The notes under the pieces are model-generated. The model saw nothing but the letters and a program-made list of their open reading frames with translations, was not told the DNA's origin and ran no database searches. Shown here piece after piece: positions 9,026-17,527 of a stretch of 64,000 nt of DNA. A program made the position numbers and the translations under genes. Each line of letters opens with the position of its first letter. Positions within the stretch are counted from its first letter, which is position 1. Origin of the DNA: an uncultured Alphaproteobacteria bacterium (GTDB lineage: Bacteria > Pseudomonadota > Alphaproteobacteria > MPNO01 > UBA2964); contig OX638326.1 of assembly GCA_951812775.1 (NCBI GenBank), forward strand, positions 152,151-216,150. Direction: 5' to 3'.

Positions 9026-10099
9026 ATGACCGACCTTTCGATTCTTTCTATGCTCTTTATCGGTGATCTCAATGATTATTCGAAAGGCTACTCGCGTCTT
9101 TGTGCGGCACGGGAGCTCGATGTTTCTGTAGAAGCGTTATCATCAATACCGGTGCAGAGCGGTGACACCGGTTACGCAGAAATTTCCAATTTTTTTAAGC
9201 TGGCCTGGAAATTAGGTTTTCAACTCGATCTCGAGAAAATTAACAAGCGTATGGTCCAAAAAGCAGAGGAGTTGAACCCTGATATCATATGGATCGAAAA
9301 AGGAAATATGATATGGCCGGGTACCTTACGAAAATTGCGTAGCCTTTGCCCTGACGCCCATCTGGTTTCTTATACCGATGATGACATGTTCAATTCGTTG
9401 AACAGGACCTGGGCCTACCGATGGGGCGTTAAACATTACGACACAGTGTTTACAACCAAGTCCTATAACGCCAACCCAGATGAATTACCGTCATTTGGGG
9501 CACGGCGGGTTGTGATGGTGGATAAGGCTTATGACCCTGCGCATCACAGGCCCGTGGAGCTAACTCCCGAAGAACATGACTGGCTGGATGACGATGTGGG
9601 TTTTATCGGGAGTTTTGAGCAACCACGTGCTGACGACATGTTGTACCTCGCCCAACAGGGAATTCGCGTTCGGGTTTGGGGAAATGGTTGGGATTTATTT
9701 GATCCTCAGGAGCCTAACCTGATTATTGAACGAAGGGCGCTGGTGAATACCAACAACAACCCGCTTTATTCAAAAGGTATCTGTGCAACTAAAATTAATC
9801 TCGCCTTTTTGCGAAAGGCCAATAGGGATTTACAGACAGATCGAAGTATTGAGATACCCGCCTGTGGTGCTTTTATGATGGCAGAATATTCAGACGAACA
9901 TGCCGCTCTCTTTGAAGAAGATAAAGAAGCGGTTTATTTCCGCTCACGGACAGAACTCGTTGAGAAAATTCGTTACTATCTTGATCATGATGATGAGCGC
10001 AACTCAATTGCGAGTGCTGGTCGGGCGCGATGTTTGGACCATGATTACAGCCAAAAGGGGCGTATGAAATTTATGCTTGGGAAGCTCATTGACACTTAG
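9026..10099 (+). CDS. CgeB-like glycosyltransferase (spore maturation protein CgeB family)
   Basis: 357 residues resembling proteins annotated as CgeB, a GT-B-like family linked to outer-layer glycosylation. Indicative stretches are 'NPDIIWIEKGNMIWPGTLRK' in the N-terminal half, and 'DVGFIGSFEQPRADDMLYLA', 'SIEIPACGAFMMAEYSDEHA' and 'GRARCLDHDYSQKGR' in the C-terminal half. It diverges from asnB across a 154-bp promoter region and heads a short rightward unit with the methyltransferase gene. The last codons and the stop lie inside a perfect 35-bp tandem duplication. Confidence 0.8.
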   Translation: MTDLSILSMLFIGDLNDYSKGYSRLCAARELDVSVEALSSIPVQSGDTGYAEISNFFKLAWKLGFQLDLEKINKRMVQKAEELNPDIIWIEKGNMIWPGTLRKLRSLCPDAHLVSYTDDDMFNSLNRTWAYRWGVKHYDTVFTTKSYNANPDELPSFGARRVVMVDKAYDPAHHRPVELTPEEHDWLDDDVGFIGSFEQPRADDMLYLAQQGIRVRVWGNGWDLFDPQEPNLIIERRALVNTNNNPLYSKGICATKINLAFLRKANRDLQTDRSIEIPACGAFMMAEYSDEHAALFEEDKEAVYFRSRTELVEKIRYYLDHDDERNSIASAGRARCLDHDYSQKGRMKFMLGKLIDT

Positions 10100-10136
10100 A
10101 GAAATTTATGCTTGGGAAGCTCATTGACACTTAGAG
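10067..10136. repeat. perfect 35-bp tandem duplication over the cgeB-like stop codon
   Basis: Two exact head-to-tail copies, 10067-10101 and 10102-10136. The first copy contains the last 10 codons and TAG stop of the CgeB-like gene; the second is non-coding and repeats the same text between the stop and the next gene. A recent slippage or duplication event is the simplest explanation. Confidence 0.95.
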
Positions 10137-10176
10137 ACGACAGGAAAGAAATTTTGAATTTATTTGGAGAGCGTCG

Positions 10177-11163
10177 GTGAACAAGGATACCGCTGAAATT
10201 CTAATTTGTCCAAAATGTGACGGCGATAAAGCGCTCGATTTATCCATAGATGAACAATTGAAAAATCGTGATGTGGTCACAGGGGCGCTCACATGTACTG
10301 AATGTCAGTCTATTTTTCCGATTACCAACGGTGTAGCGCGCTTTGTGGAAGCTGAAGACGATTATTGCGATAATTTTGGTTTTCAGTGGTTGAAATGGAA
10401 GGACATTCAAATAGACCGGCTGGCAGGTCATAGCCTTTCAGAAACACGTTTTCTAAATGATAGCGGTTGGTCGCCGGAATGGCTTGAAAACAAGTTGATT
10501 CTTGATGGCGGTTGTGGTGCCGGTCGTTTTACTGATGTTGTTGCTGGGCATGGGGCTAGAGTAATTGCATGCGATTTGAGCGGTGCCATAGATGCATGTC
10601 GCGAGACAACTCAATACCACGACAATCGTGTTGATTGCATTCAGGCGTCTCTATTTGAATTGCCCTTCAAAGAGGGCACCTTTGATGGCGTTTTTTGCAT
10701 GGGAGTTGTCCAACACACCCCAGATCCGGCTAAGGTCATTCGAAGTTTACCTAAATTTTTGAAATCGGGTGGCTTGCTTGCGTATAATTTTTACGAAAAA
10801 AGTATTTATTCCCGAATACAATTTATTAAGTACGGCTTAAGACTCATAACCCGTTATCTTTCAGTGAAAAGCACACTGAGGCTGAGTCATTTCCTTGTTA
10901 AAATATTTTTTCCGATTACCTATTTTCTGGCACCAATTCGTAAAATTAGAATTATAAATTTCTTTATCCCGATTTGTGCAAGTCATGCTCCTGAATTGAA
11001 CAAAGAACAGCAATATACGTGGACCTTGTTGGACACGTTTGACTGGTATGGGCCACGTTATGAGATTAGGCAGCGTCATACAGAGGTAGCAAAAATGGTT
11101 GAGGGCTTAGGATTGGATATAGTGCAAAGCCGGCCAGGAGTGGTACAGGCCCATCACAAATAG
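10177..11163 (+). CDS. class I SAM-dependent methyltransferase with N-terminal zinc-binding segment
   Basis: 328 residues starting at a GTG preceded by GGAGAGCGTCG. The N-terminus has two cysteine pairs, 'ILICPKC' and 'ALTCTECQSIFPI', like the Trm112p-type zinc element. A Rossmann methyltransferase domain follows: 'LILDGGCGAGRFTDVVAGHG' is the SAM-binding motif I and 'FDGVFCMGVVQHTPDP' is motif IV. A hydrophobic stretch near residues 245-275 may sit on the membrane. The substrate is unknown; position after a CgeB-like gene suggests a glycan or lipid. Confidence 0.82.
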   Translation: MNKDTAEILICPKCDGDKALDLSIDEQLKNRDVVTGALTCTECQSIFPITNGVARFVEAEDDYCDNFGFQWLKWKDIQIDRLAGHSLSETRFLNDSGWSPEWLENKLILDGGCGAGRFTDVVAGHGARVIACDLSGAIDACRETTQYHDNRVDCIQASLFELPFKEGTFDGVFCMGVVQHTPDPAKVIRSLPKFLKSGGLLAYNFYEKSIYSRIQFIKYGLRLITRYLSVKSTLRLSHFLVKIFFPITYFLAPIRKIRIINFFIPICASHAPELNKEQQYTWTLLDTFDWYGPRYEIRQRHTEVAKMVEGLGLDIVQSRPGVVQAHHK

Positions 11164-11247
11164 AAAACGTTTTTCTGAAAAAGGTTGAAAAAATTTTATC
11201 ATATGTTACTAAATATTTTGGATTAAGAAATCAAACAGGATAGAGGA

Positions 11248-11277
11248 ACGGTCATGGGAAATACGGTCATGGGAAAT
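11248..11277. repeat. 15-bp tandem duplication over a start codon
   Basis: Exact copies at 11248-11262 and 11263-11277, each containing ACGGTCATGGGAAAT. The duplication adds five codons, so the downstream protein begins Met-Gly-Asn-Thr-Val-Met-Gly-Asn, giving two in-frame candidate starts at 11254 and 11269. Confidence 0.93.
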
Positions 11278-12144
11278 TTTGTAATCGCACCACATATGAG
11301 ACTTCACGAATGGGTTGCCATTGAAAAAGGTTATTTCCACGACGCCGACCTCAATCACCGGTTGGATAATGTTCTTGTGGGGCATGACGGAAAACTTCAT
11401 GATCTTGGCGACAAGACAGGGGCTTATCAGACATTTGAAGAGGGTCGGACCTGTGATGTTAGCTCCGCCTGTCACTGGACCGTAAATGTCGCCGCGGCAT
11501 CAGGGCATGGAAAGCTATACGCTGATGCTTACTCGGTTTCTCCCTGTGCAATATTCGTGGCGGCGGACTCTGATATCAAGTCGCCGGAAGATTTGGCAGA
11601 TATTCCCATTTCGGTCGGGTATCAATCGGGTAGTCACTATTCCACCATTCAGGCACTGGAGCAGTTTTTACCGGCTGAGACGATCAAACTTTCTTTCGCC
11701 GACGGATTACTGTTCAACCGCATGGAGCTGTTGATCGACGGAAAAGTACCTGCTGCGAGTCTGTTTAGCGGTCCTTATTATTTCATGGAGCAGTTAGGGT
11801 TTCGTAAGGTGGCCGATACATCCTTTATGATGGCCTCCATGGTCGCTGAAGATGCGGATATGGATGATGTCGAAAAATACTTTGGAGCACTGCGACGGGC
11901 TCAGGCGGACATTGATCTCCGTCCAGAACTTTACACGCATTATTACAAGGAAGAATTCCCGGAGAGGTTTCGGGATCGAATGGATACCCGGCTTTTCGGA
12001 CCCGGCGAAAGGATTGTCTTTGAACCTTATTCCCGTGAGATTTTTGAAAATTCTCAACAATGGATCGCCGAGAGGGGAATCTTTGAAGATGGAAACCTCG
12101 GAGATCGGGACTACGCTGAGGCGGTTGTTTCAGCAGCGGAGTAA
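11254..12144 (+). CDS. NMT1/THI5-like substrate-binding-fold protein, apparently cytosolic
   Basis: About 296 residues with the type II periplasmic-binding-protein (NMT1/SsuA-like) pattern: 'HEWVAIEKGYFHDADL' near the start, 'DVSSACHWTVNVAAASGHGK', 'CAIFVAADSDIKSPEDLADI', and 'PISVGYQSGSHYSTIQAL'. Unlike a transporter component it has no signal peptide, and no permease or ATPase gene is adjacent. It could therefore be a cytoplasmic binding protein or an enzyme on this fold. RBS AGAGG lies 7 bp before the first ATG; the second ATG, created by the 15-bp duplication, is also possible. Confidence 0.65.
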   Translation: MGNTVMGNFVIAPHMRLHEWVAIEKGYFHDADLNHRLDNVLVGHDGKLHDLGDKTGAYQTFEEGRTCDVSSACHWTVNVAAASGHGKLYADAYSVSPCAIFVAADSDIKSPEDLADIPISVGYQSGSHYSTIQALEQFLPAETIKLSFADGLLFNRMELLIDGKVPAASLFSGPYYFMEQLGFRKVADTSFMMASMVAEDADMDDVEKYFGALRRAQADIDLRPELYTHYYKEEFPERFRDRMDTRLFGPGERIVFEPYSREIFENSQQWIAERGIFEDGNLGDRDYAEAVVSAAE

Positions 12145-12166
12145 GTCGCACAAATCGTTAAAAAGG

Positions 12167-12194
12167 GGCCGGGAAAATTTCCCGGTCTTTTTTT
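12167..12194 (+). terminator. rho-independent terminator
   Basis: Self-complementary stem CCGGGAAATTTCCCGG-like (12169-12185) followed by a run of T to 12194, about 25 bp after the stop of the binding-protein gene. It should end that transcript before the glutathione transferase gene. Confidence 0.85.
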
Positions 12195-12243
12195 GTGCGT
12201 GGATCATAGTATATCAATCTGACAGTGAGATTTTGGAAGACGA

Positions 12244-13221
12244 ATGATGGGAATGCTAATTGACGGTGAATGGGTCGATGACGATTCAAAGTTCAGAAAT
12301 GCAGATAGTGGCGCCTTCGTTCGTCCAGAATCGAATTTTCGAAATTATGTTACTGCGGATGGATCGTCTGAGTTTCCGGCGGAAGCGGGGCGGTATCATT
12401 TGTTCCTGGCGCCAAATTGTCCCTGGGCTCATCGAACCCAATTAGTTAGGCGTATAAAAGGCCTGGAAGCGATAATCACCGTGACTTTGTCGGATATTCC
12501 TCGAACTCGAAGCTGGGCATATACCGAGGGTATCGGTAATGGCCTTGATCCGGTCGATGGTATCTTTGAATTGCATCAGGCCTACCAAGCAGCAGATCCT
12601 AACTATACCGGCCGGGTAACAGTACCCACGCTTTGGGATAAGAAGAAATGGACCGTTGTGAATAACGAGTCCGCTGAAATTATCAGGATGCTCAACACCG
12701 AATTTGATGAATGGGGTGACGCGACGATTGATTTATATCCCGAGGCGCTGCGCGAAGAGATCGATCAATATAATGATCGGATTTACACGACATTGAATAA
12801 TGGTGTCTATCGTTGCGGATTTGCAAAATCTCAAGAGGCTTATGAGGAGGCTTACCACAAATTATTCGACACGCTTGAATGGTTGGAAGAGCATCTTGGC
12901 ACTCGTCGTTATCTGTGTGGTGAAGCCCTCACTGAAGCGGATTGGCGCTTATATACGACCCTCGTGCGGTTCGACTCTGTCTATTATGGCCATTTCAAGT
13001 GCAGCAAATTTCGTATTTGTGACCAGCCGAACCTCTGGAACTACTTAAAAGATTTATATCAGCAGCCGGGAATTGCCGAAATCACCGACATGGGGGGTAT
13101 CAAGAAAGGTTATTGGGGAAATATGGTGAATGTAAATCCATCCGGTATCGTGCCCCTGGGGCCGGAAGATTTCGATCTAAGCGAAGGCCACGACCGAGAT
13201 CGATTTGGAAAAGCAGCCTGA
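12244..13221 (+). CDS. yqjG: glutathionyl-hydroquinone reductase (Xi-class glutathione S-transferase)
   Basis: 325 residues, the normal length for the YqjG/ECM4 Xi class. The thioredoxin-like N-terminal domain carries the catalytic motif 'NCPWAHRT' around residue 59, in which the Cys attacks glutathionyl-hydroquinones. 'VPTLWDKK' and 'NNESAEIIRMLNTEFDEW' are the glutathione-binding cis-Pro and ESAEI elements. The C-terminal helical domain includes 'RRYLCGEALTEADWRLYTTL'. It reduces glutathionyl-hydroquinones to hydroquinones in the cytoplasm. It stands alone after a terminator. Confidence 0.92.
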   Translation: MMGMLIDGEWVDDDSKFRNADSGAFVRPESNFRNYVTADGSSEFPAEAGRYHLFLAPNCPWAHRTQLVRRIKGLEAIITVTLSDIPRTRSWAYTEGIGNGLDPVDGIFELHQAYQAADPNYTGRVTVPTLWDKKKWTVVNNESAEIIRMLNTEFDEWGDATIDLYPEALREEIDQYNDRIYTTLNNGVYRCGFAKSQEAYEEAYHKLFDTLEWLEEHLGTRRYLCGEALTEADWRLYTTLVRFDSVYYGHFKCSKFRICDQPNLWNYLKDLYQQPGIAEITDMGGIKKGYWGNMVNVNPSGIVPLGPEDFDLSEGHDRDRFGKAA

Positions 13222-13354
13222 CTTGACGGCATGAGGCTCATTGTAACAGCCGGGTTATAGCGTCCGTTTGGATGAATAGTCAGCTTTTGTTGACCGTGCA
13301 GCGATTCAGGTGGTGGTTCGCAATCATGGGACCGGATTTCTCTTGATACATCTG

Positions 13355-14639
13355 GACACCTCGAAGAACGTTCGGTTTGGCCGCTTGCGGCGTGATTTGA
13401 CCGGGTGGGCGCGTCTGAGTGTCGGTTTTTTCGAGCCGTTTTGCGTCGATTTGATCGGTTTAGCCGGTCGAACCGGCCGTTCCGGCGTCATGTGGGCGCA
13501 CTTCGCCCCTGGAGCCAGAGGAAACGGCGCATGTTATACGCCAGATTGGTCATGCCGATCTTGGCCTCGGCCCGGGCGATGCCGATGGTCCGAACCGAGA
13601 GCGCCATCAAGCCTTTCTGATGGGCGAAGACATGCTCGACGGCGGAGCGTACCGCCGAGCGCGCCGCGTTGGCCTTGGCCAGGGTCGCCGGCATCGGCTT
13701 GCCGCGCGGCTTGCGGAAGTGGATCTGGGAGCGCTTGCCTTGGCGCGCCAGCATCTTCTCGTTACGCTTGGACCGATAGGCGGTATCCGCCCAGACCGGG
13801 CTCGCCGTGTTCTCCGGATCGATCAGACCGGCGAGCTGGCGGCCGTCATTGGCGGCGGCATCGGTGACGCGCCACTTGCGGATCAACCCGTGCCGCCGGT
13901 CCGTGGAGATGTGGTTCTTGTAGCCAAACGCCGGCACCATGATCTCCGGCCCCTTGGGGTGCCCATCCTCCAGACGCTTCACTCGGCCACGCTTCATGGT
14001 CCAGCGCGCATCCCGGTCTTTCTGGGCCAGCTTGGCCGGCTTGTCCTTCCACTCCTCTGGCACCTTGCCGGCCTTCAACGCCACCTTCTCCGGAACGCTG
14101 TTGCGCTGCCTGGGCGCCGCGACGATCGTGGCATCGACGATCTGGCCCGACAGCGCCAGGTAGCCATGGCCGCGCAGGTGTTCGTCGAAGCGATCGAACA
14201 ACGCCTCGATCGCCTTGGCCTGCACCAGCAACTCACGGAACAGCCAGATCGTCTTGGCGTCCGGCACCCGGGCGTGAAGCCCCAGGCCCAGGAACCGCAT
14301 GAAAGACAGCCGGTCGCGGATCTGGAACTCGGTTTGATCATCCGAGAGATTGTATAGTGCCTGCAACACCAGGATCTTGAACATCAGAACGGGGTCATAG
14401 GGAGGCCGGCCACCCTGGCGCCGGTCCGAGCGACGTAGCGCCCGGATCAAGGGCCGGCGAAACAACTCGAAATCGACCAACTCACCAAGCCGAAGCAACG
14501 GATCACCCGCCGCCGACAGCGCCGCGTAACGCTCATCAAGATCGAAAAAACCGGGCTGAGCCGACATTCCATCCTCCATCAAGCCGATGAGAGAAGTGAA
14601 GCAGATCATGGCCAAAATGACGAGGTGTTTAGAGGCGCC
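13355..14639 (-). mobile_element. IS5-family insertion sequence, 1285 bp
   Basis: Bounded by 6-bp direct repeats CATCTG (13349-13354 and 14640-14645) that each belong to the interrupted ABM gene. The ends are imperfect inverted repeats: GACACCTCGAAGAAC read from the left and GGCGCCTCTAAACAC read from the right. The interior is clearly richer in G+C than its neighbours, indicating acquisition from another replicon. Six bases is an uncommon duplication length for IS5, so the exact ends could shift by one or two bases. One transposase gene fills it. Confidence 0.85.
13488..14567 (-). CDS. IS5-family transposase
   Basis: About 359 residues from an ATG preceded by GGAGGATGG. The N-terminal DUF772-type helical domain is recognised by 'RPPYDPVLMFKILVLQALYN' and 'FRDR'-like 'QIRDRLSFMRFLGLGL'. 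The DDE catalytic domain follows, with 'SGQIVDATIVAAPRQRNS' (first Asp), 'VWADTAYRSKRNEKML' (second Asp) and 'ARSAVRSAVEHVFAHQKG' (Glu region). It appears complete, so the element may be active. The frame is open right through into the upstream ABM fragment, so readthrough would make a 458-residue fusion. Confidence 0.93.
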   Translation of the reverse strand: MSAQPGFFDLDERYAALSAAGDPLLRLGELVDFELFRRPLIRALRRSDRRQGGRPPYDPVLMFKILVLQALYNLSDDQTEFQIRDRLSFMRFLGLGLHARVPDAKTIWLFRELLVQAKAIEALFDRFDEHLRGHGYLALSGQIVDATIVAAPRQRNSVPEKVALKAGKVPEEWKDKPAKLAQKDRDARWTMKRGRVKRLEDGHPKGPEIMVPAFGYKNHISTDRRHGLIRKWRVTDAAANDGRQLAGLIDPENTASPVWADTAYRSKRNEKMLARQGKRSQIHFRKPRGKPMPATLAKANAARSAVRSAVEHVFAHQKGLMALSVRTIGIARAEAKIGMTNLAYNMRRFLWLQGRSAPT

Positions 14640-14860
14640 CATCTGCATATAATCGAAATTCATATGAATTTCGAGAGCGGCTTCATCGTCATAGACCTCG
14701 AATAAATGTACCCGGTTTCCGGTGTCATCTGGGATCAGGATGTCGAATTGCTGACAGCCTGGTTCGTTTTCAAGTACTCTGACCTTGTGTTGTTGGGCTA
14801 GCTGCAGATAGTCCTCGATGCAGCCTTCATTGAAATCAAGGGTGACGAAAAGAGCGATGC

Positions 14861-15994
14861 TCATAATGGTTTCTCCATGTTTCGCGGTTGCTGACCGACG
14901 CTTTGGCGGTCAATAGACGTGCTTTTTATCAGGGCATAAACCTCTTTGCCGACGGAGAGGTCTAAATGATCCAACGACCACCTCGTAATACGAACCCACA
15001 GAGGCACGCCGATATCGACGCAAATATCGATATCATGTGGAGTAGTGGCGTCGTGATCACTTCGTGTGTTTCCAATTTCCGTAATGGTACCGTGCAGGAT
15101 GTTTATCTGGCTTATCCCTTCAGGCTTTTGAACCGCGAGCGATACATCACGAGCCTTAATCCGTACGCGCACAGTTGAGCCAGGTTCGGCGCTAATACGA
15201 GGTACCCGTAACATGCCTCCTACAAATGACAGTTTAGTAAGACCATATTCTTCATCATGGGCGTCGATAGTCATTGAAATGACCGACCCCGCATCGTAAC
15301 GGCCCGTAAGCCGCCTGAGATCAAGACGGCTGGTAAGCTCCTCGACAGGACCGACAGCGGCTATTTCACCATTTTCAATAAGGACCAGTGTGTCTGCTAA
15401 GCGGATGATTTCATCAAGCGCATGGCTGACATAGATTATCGGAATGTCGAAACTATTCCGGATCATTTCGATGAAAGGGAGTATTTCTGATTTTCGGGCG
15501 TCGTCCAGTGACGCCAGTGGCTCATCCATCAGAAGAATATCGGGATTAGCGAGAAGGGCCCGTCCCAAGGCGACGCGCTGTTGTTCACCGCCGGACAAAG
15601 TAGTTGGTTTTTGATTGAGTAAATGGACGATACCTAGAACGCCTATCACCTGTTCGTATTTAACCTTGTGGTCGTCAGATGACGTACGTTTGCGCCCATA
15701 TTCCAGGTTTTTATGGACAGTCATGTGCGGAAATAGGCGACTTTCCTGAAAAACATAGCCGATCCGCCGGTTTTCGATCTTTAAGTTGGTACCAGTTTCA
15801 GAGCTATACAAGACACGCCCGTCGATTTCGATGTGTCCACAATCTGGCTCGAGCAATCCAGCGATCATATTAATGATTGATGTTTTACCCGACCCCGATT
15901 GCCCAAAAAGCGCGACGATTCCTCGTGTTTGCGACTCGAACTTTGCATCAATTTTGAGAGTGCCAAGTTGCTTCTGGACGGTAATGGAGATCAT
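14861..15994 (-). CDS. modC: molybdate ABC transporter, ATP-binding protein ModC
   Basis: 377 residues. The ABC domain has Walker A 'LFGQSGSGKTSIINMIAGL' (about residue 30), signature 'LSGGEQQRVALGRALL', Walker B 'DILLMDEPLASLD' and a switch His in 'YVSHALDEI'. The C-terminal part is the Mop/TOBE molybdate-binding domain typical of ModC, around 'INILHGTITEIG'. It drives import of molybdate through ModB. Overlaps by 4 bp at both ends (modB upstream, ABM gene downstream) show tight coupling. Confidence 0.95.
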   Translation of the reverse strand: MISITVQKQLGTLKIDAKFESQTRGIVALFGQSGSGKTSIINMIAGLLEPDCGHIEIDGRVLYSSETGTNLKIENRRIGYVFQESRLFPHMTVHKNLEYGRKRTSSDDHKVKYEQVIGVLGIVHLLNQKPTTLSGGEQQRVALGRALLANPDILLMDEPLASLDDARKSEILPFIEMIRNSFDIPIIYVSHALDEIIRLADTLVLIENGEIAAVGPVEELTSRLDLRRLTGRYDAGSVISMTIDAHDEEYGLTKLSFVGGMLRVPRISAEPGSTVRVRIKARDVSLAVQKPEGISQINILHGTITEIGNTRSDHDATTPHDIDICVDIGVPLWVRITRWSLDHLDLSVGKEVYALIKSTSIDRQSVGQQPRNMEKPL

Positions 15995-16689
15995 GAGCTA
16001 CCTCCAAGCCGCACCCGAATTCGTCTGGCTAATATCTCAGATCCCGCCAGAGCCAATAATGCGATGATGATTGAGATAACGACGATCCTGAACGCGGCTT
16101 CTTCACCCCCTGGAACTTGTGAAAAACCGTAAAGGGCAATGGGGAGCGTTCGGGTCTCTCCGGGGATATTCGAAACGAATGTAATGGTGGCGCCAAATTC
16201 TCCAAGACATCTCGCAAAGCCGAGTATGGACCCGTTGACGATGCCTGGCATCGTCAACGGAAGTGTAACGCTAAGGAATACGGAGACCGGTTTTGCCCCC
16301 AAAGTTCTGGCCGCAGCTTCAAGTCGCTGATCAACGGCTTCGAAGGACAAACGGATAGCTCTGACGATCAACGGGAAAGCCATAATTCCGGCCGCGACAG
16401 CGGCGCCCCGCCATGAGAAAGCGAGCGTTACGCCAAACACGTCATACAAAAATTGGCCAATGACGCCCTGTTTCCCCATGAGAACAAGCAGGACATACCC
16501 AATCACGACAGGTGGCAGAACCAGAGGAAGATGAATGATCCCATCGACCAGGAATTTTCCACGAAAATTGTACCGAGCCAGAATCCAAGCTGTCCCAAGT
16601 GCTATCGGAAGACTCCAGAACATCGCCCAAATAGAGACTTTAAGGCTAAGCCAAATGGCTTCGATCTCTAGTGGTGTGAAAAGATCCAT
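15991..16689 (-). CDS. modB: molybdate ABC transporter, permease ModB
   Basis: 232 residues with about five hydrophobic helices. The cytoplasmic EAA loop that docks onto ModC is 'VDQRLEAAARTLGAKPVSVF', followed by 'TLPLTMPGIVNGSILGFARC' and 'GEFGATITFVSNIPGETRTL', the last a signature of ModB. Inner-membrane channel for molybdate. Placed 3 bp after modA and overlapping modC by 4 bp. Confidence 0.95.
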   Translation of the reverse strand: MDLFTPLEIEAIWLSLKVSIWAMFWSLPIALGTAWILARYNFRGKFLVDGIIHLPLVLPPVVIGYVLLVLMGKQGVIGQFLYDVFGVTLAFSWRGAAVAAGIMAFPLIVRAIRLSFEAVDQRLEAAARTLGAKPVSVFLSVTLPLTMPGIVNGSILGFARCLGEFGATITFVSNIPGETRTLPIALYGFSQVPGGEEAAFRIVVISIIIALLALAGSEILARRIRVRLGGSS

Positions 16690-16692
16690 TGG

Positions 16693-17451
16693 CTATTTCA
16701 TCTCAAATCCAAAATTTCGGAAGACCTTTGCAACAGCGGGTGATTGCAAATAGTCGAAGAACTTCCGAACAGCGGGCGTTTCGAACTGTTTGATGATACT
16801 CAACGGATAAATGATTGGCGGGTGAGTATTTTGGGGAAACACTCCAACAACTTTGACATTATTGGCGGCAACAACATCACTTCGAAAAACAATCCCCGCC
16901 GGGACTTCAGCGCGCTCAATGAGTGCTAAGGCACTACGAACGTCAGATGTACGAGCGGTTCGTCGTGCCAGTGTGCTCCAAACGCCCAGTGTCGTAAGGG
17001 CCGCTTTAGCGTAAATGCCGGCAGGGACGTGTGCCGGGTCAGCAATGGCCAAACGACCTGCAGCCAATTTTTTAGCGAGTGGAAAGTTTTTGCGGATAAC
17101 AATTTGCAGCTTTCCTGTTTTTGGTATCACGAGTACCAGCCTATTACCGAGAAACGGACGGTTTCCGTCTTTCGCCAAGAGATTTCTGGAGGCCAGACGT
17201 TTGGTCCATACGGGACTTGCCGAGAGAAATAATGCAACTGGCGCACCATTCTCTATTTGCCGTGCGAGGGCCCCTGACGATGCGTAGGAAACTCGCACCC
17301 GAACATTTTTTTCAGGATAGACTCTTATCGCGCCGTTTAACGCGTCAGCAGTGCTCGCCGCTGCAAAGAACAGGATGTTCTCGCCTCGTGCCGCTGATGA
17401 GACCGAAATCAATATAAAAGCAAGCCCGAGAACGGTGGCAAATCTGATCAC
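16693..17451 (-). CDS. modA: molybdate ABC transporter, periplasmic binding protein ModA
   Basis: 252 residues starting at GTG with GGAGGAATT just upstream. Residues 1-23 form a Sec signal peptide ending near 'SAARGE'. The mature protein opens 'ILFFAAASTADALNGAIRVY', the ModA motif in which Ser/Ala loops bind the oxyanion. 'YASSGALARQIENGAPVALF' and 'ALIERAEVPAGIVFRSDVVA' are further family landmarks. It captures molybdate or tungstate in the periplasm and passes it to ModBC. Confidence 0.94.
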   Translation of the reverse strand: MIRFATVLGLAFILISVSSAARGENILFFAAASTADALNGAIRVYPEKNVRVRVSYASSGALARQIENGAPVALFLSASPVWTKRLASRNLLAKDGNRPFLGNRLVLVIPKTGKLQIVIRKNFPLAKKLAAGRLAIADPAHVPAGIYAKAALTTLGVWSTLARRTARTSDVRSALALIERAEVPAGIVFRSDVVAANNVKVVGVFPQNTHPPIIYPLSIIKQFETPAVRKFFDYLQSPAVAKVFRNFGFEMK

Positions 17452-17472
17452 AATTCCTCCAATGGAATTCAG

Positions 17473-17498
17473 GCGCTATATATCGTCGGATATAGCGC
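17473..17498. promoter_or_regulatory. ModE-type operator upstream of modABC
   Basis: Perfect inverted repeat with 9-bp arms, GCGCTATAT at 17473-17481 and ATATAGCGC at 17490-17498, spaced by 8 bp, lying 22 bp upstream of the modA start. This matches the CGxTATAT-N-ATATAxCG form of ModE boxes, where molybdate-loaded ModE represses transport genes. No modE gene is in the window. Confidence 0.8.
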
Positions 17499-17527
17499 TT
17501 TCTGTCAACGCATTGAAGTGATTGAAT

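Larger units (their letters stand above)
13280..14864 (-). pseudogene. ABM-domain monooxygenase gene interrupted by an IS5-family element
   Basis: The intact gene can be rebuilt from 14864-14646 joined to 13354-13280: 294 bp, 97 codons plus stop, in one frame. The product is an antibiotic-biosynthesis-monooxygenase (ABM) domain protein: 'FVTLDFNEGCIEDYLQLAQQ', 'ENEPGCQQFDILIPDDTG', 'FEVYDDEAALEIHM', then after the insertion 'MYQEKSGPMI' and a short tail. Such small heme-free oxygenases act on quinols or are involved in autoinducer handling. The start overlaps the modC stop (ATGA), so this was the last gene of the molybdate operon. Confidence 0.88.

Noticed and set aside
13488..14864. A natural two-domain ABM-transposase protein
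   Set aside because: Target duplications and a matching ABM C-terminus on the far side show that the fusion is an insertion artefact.
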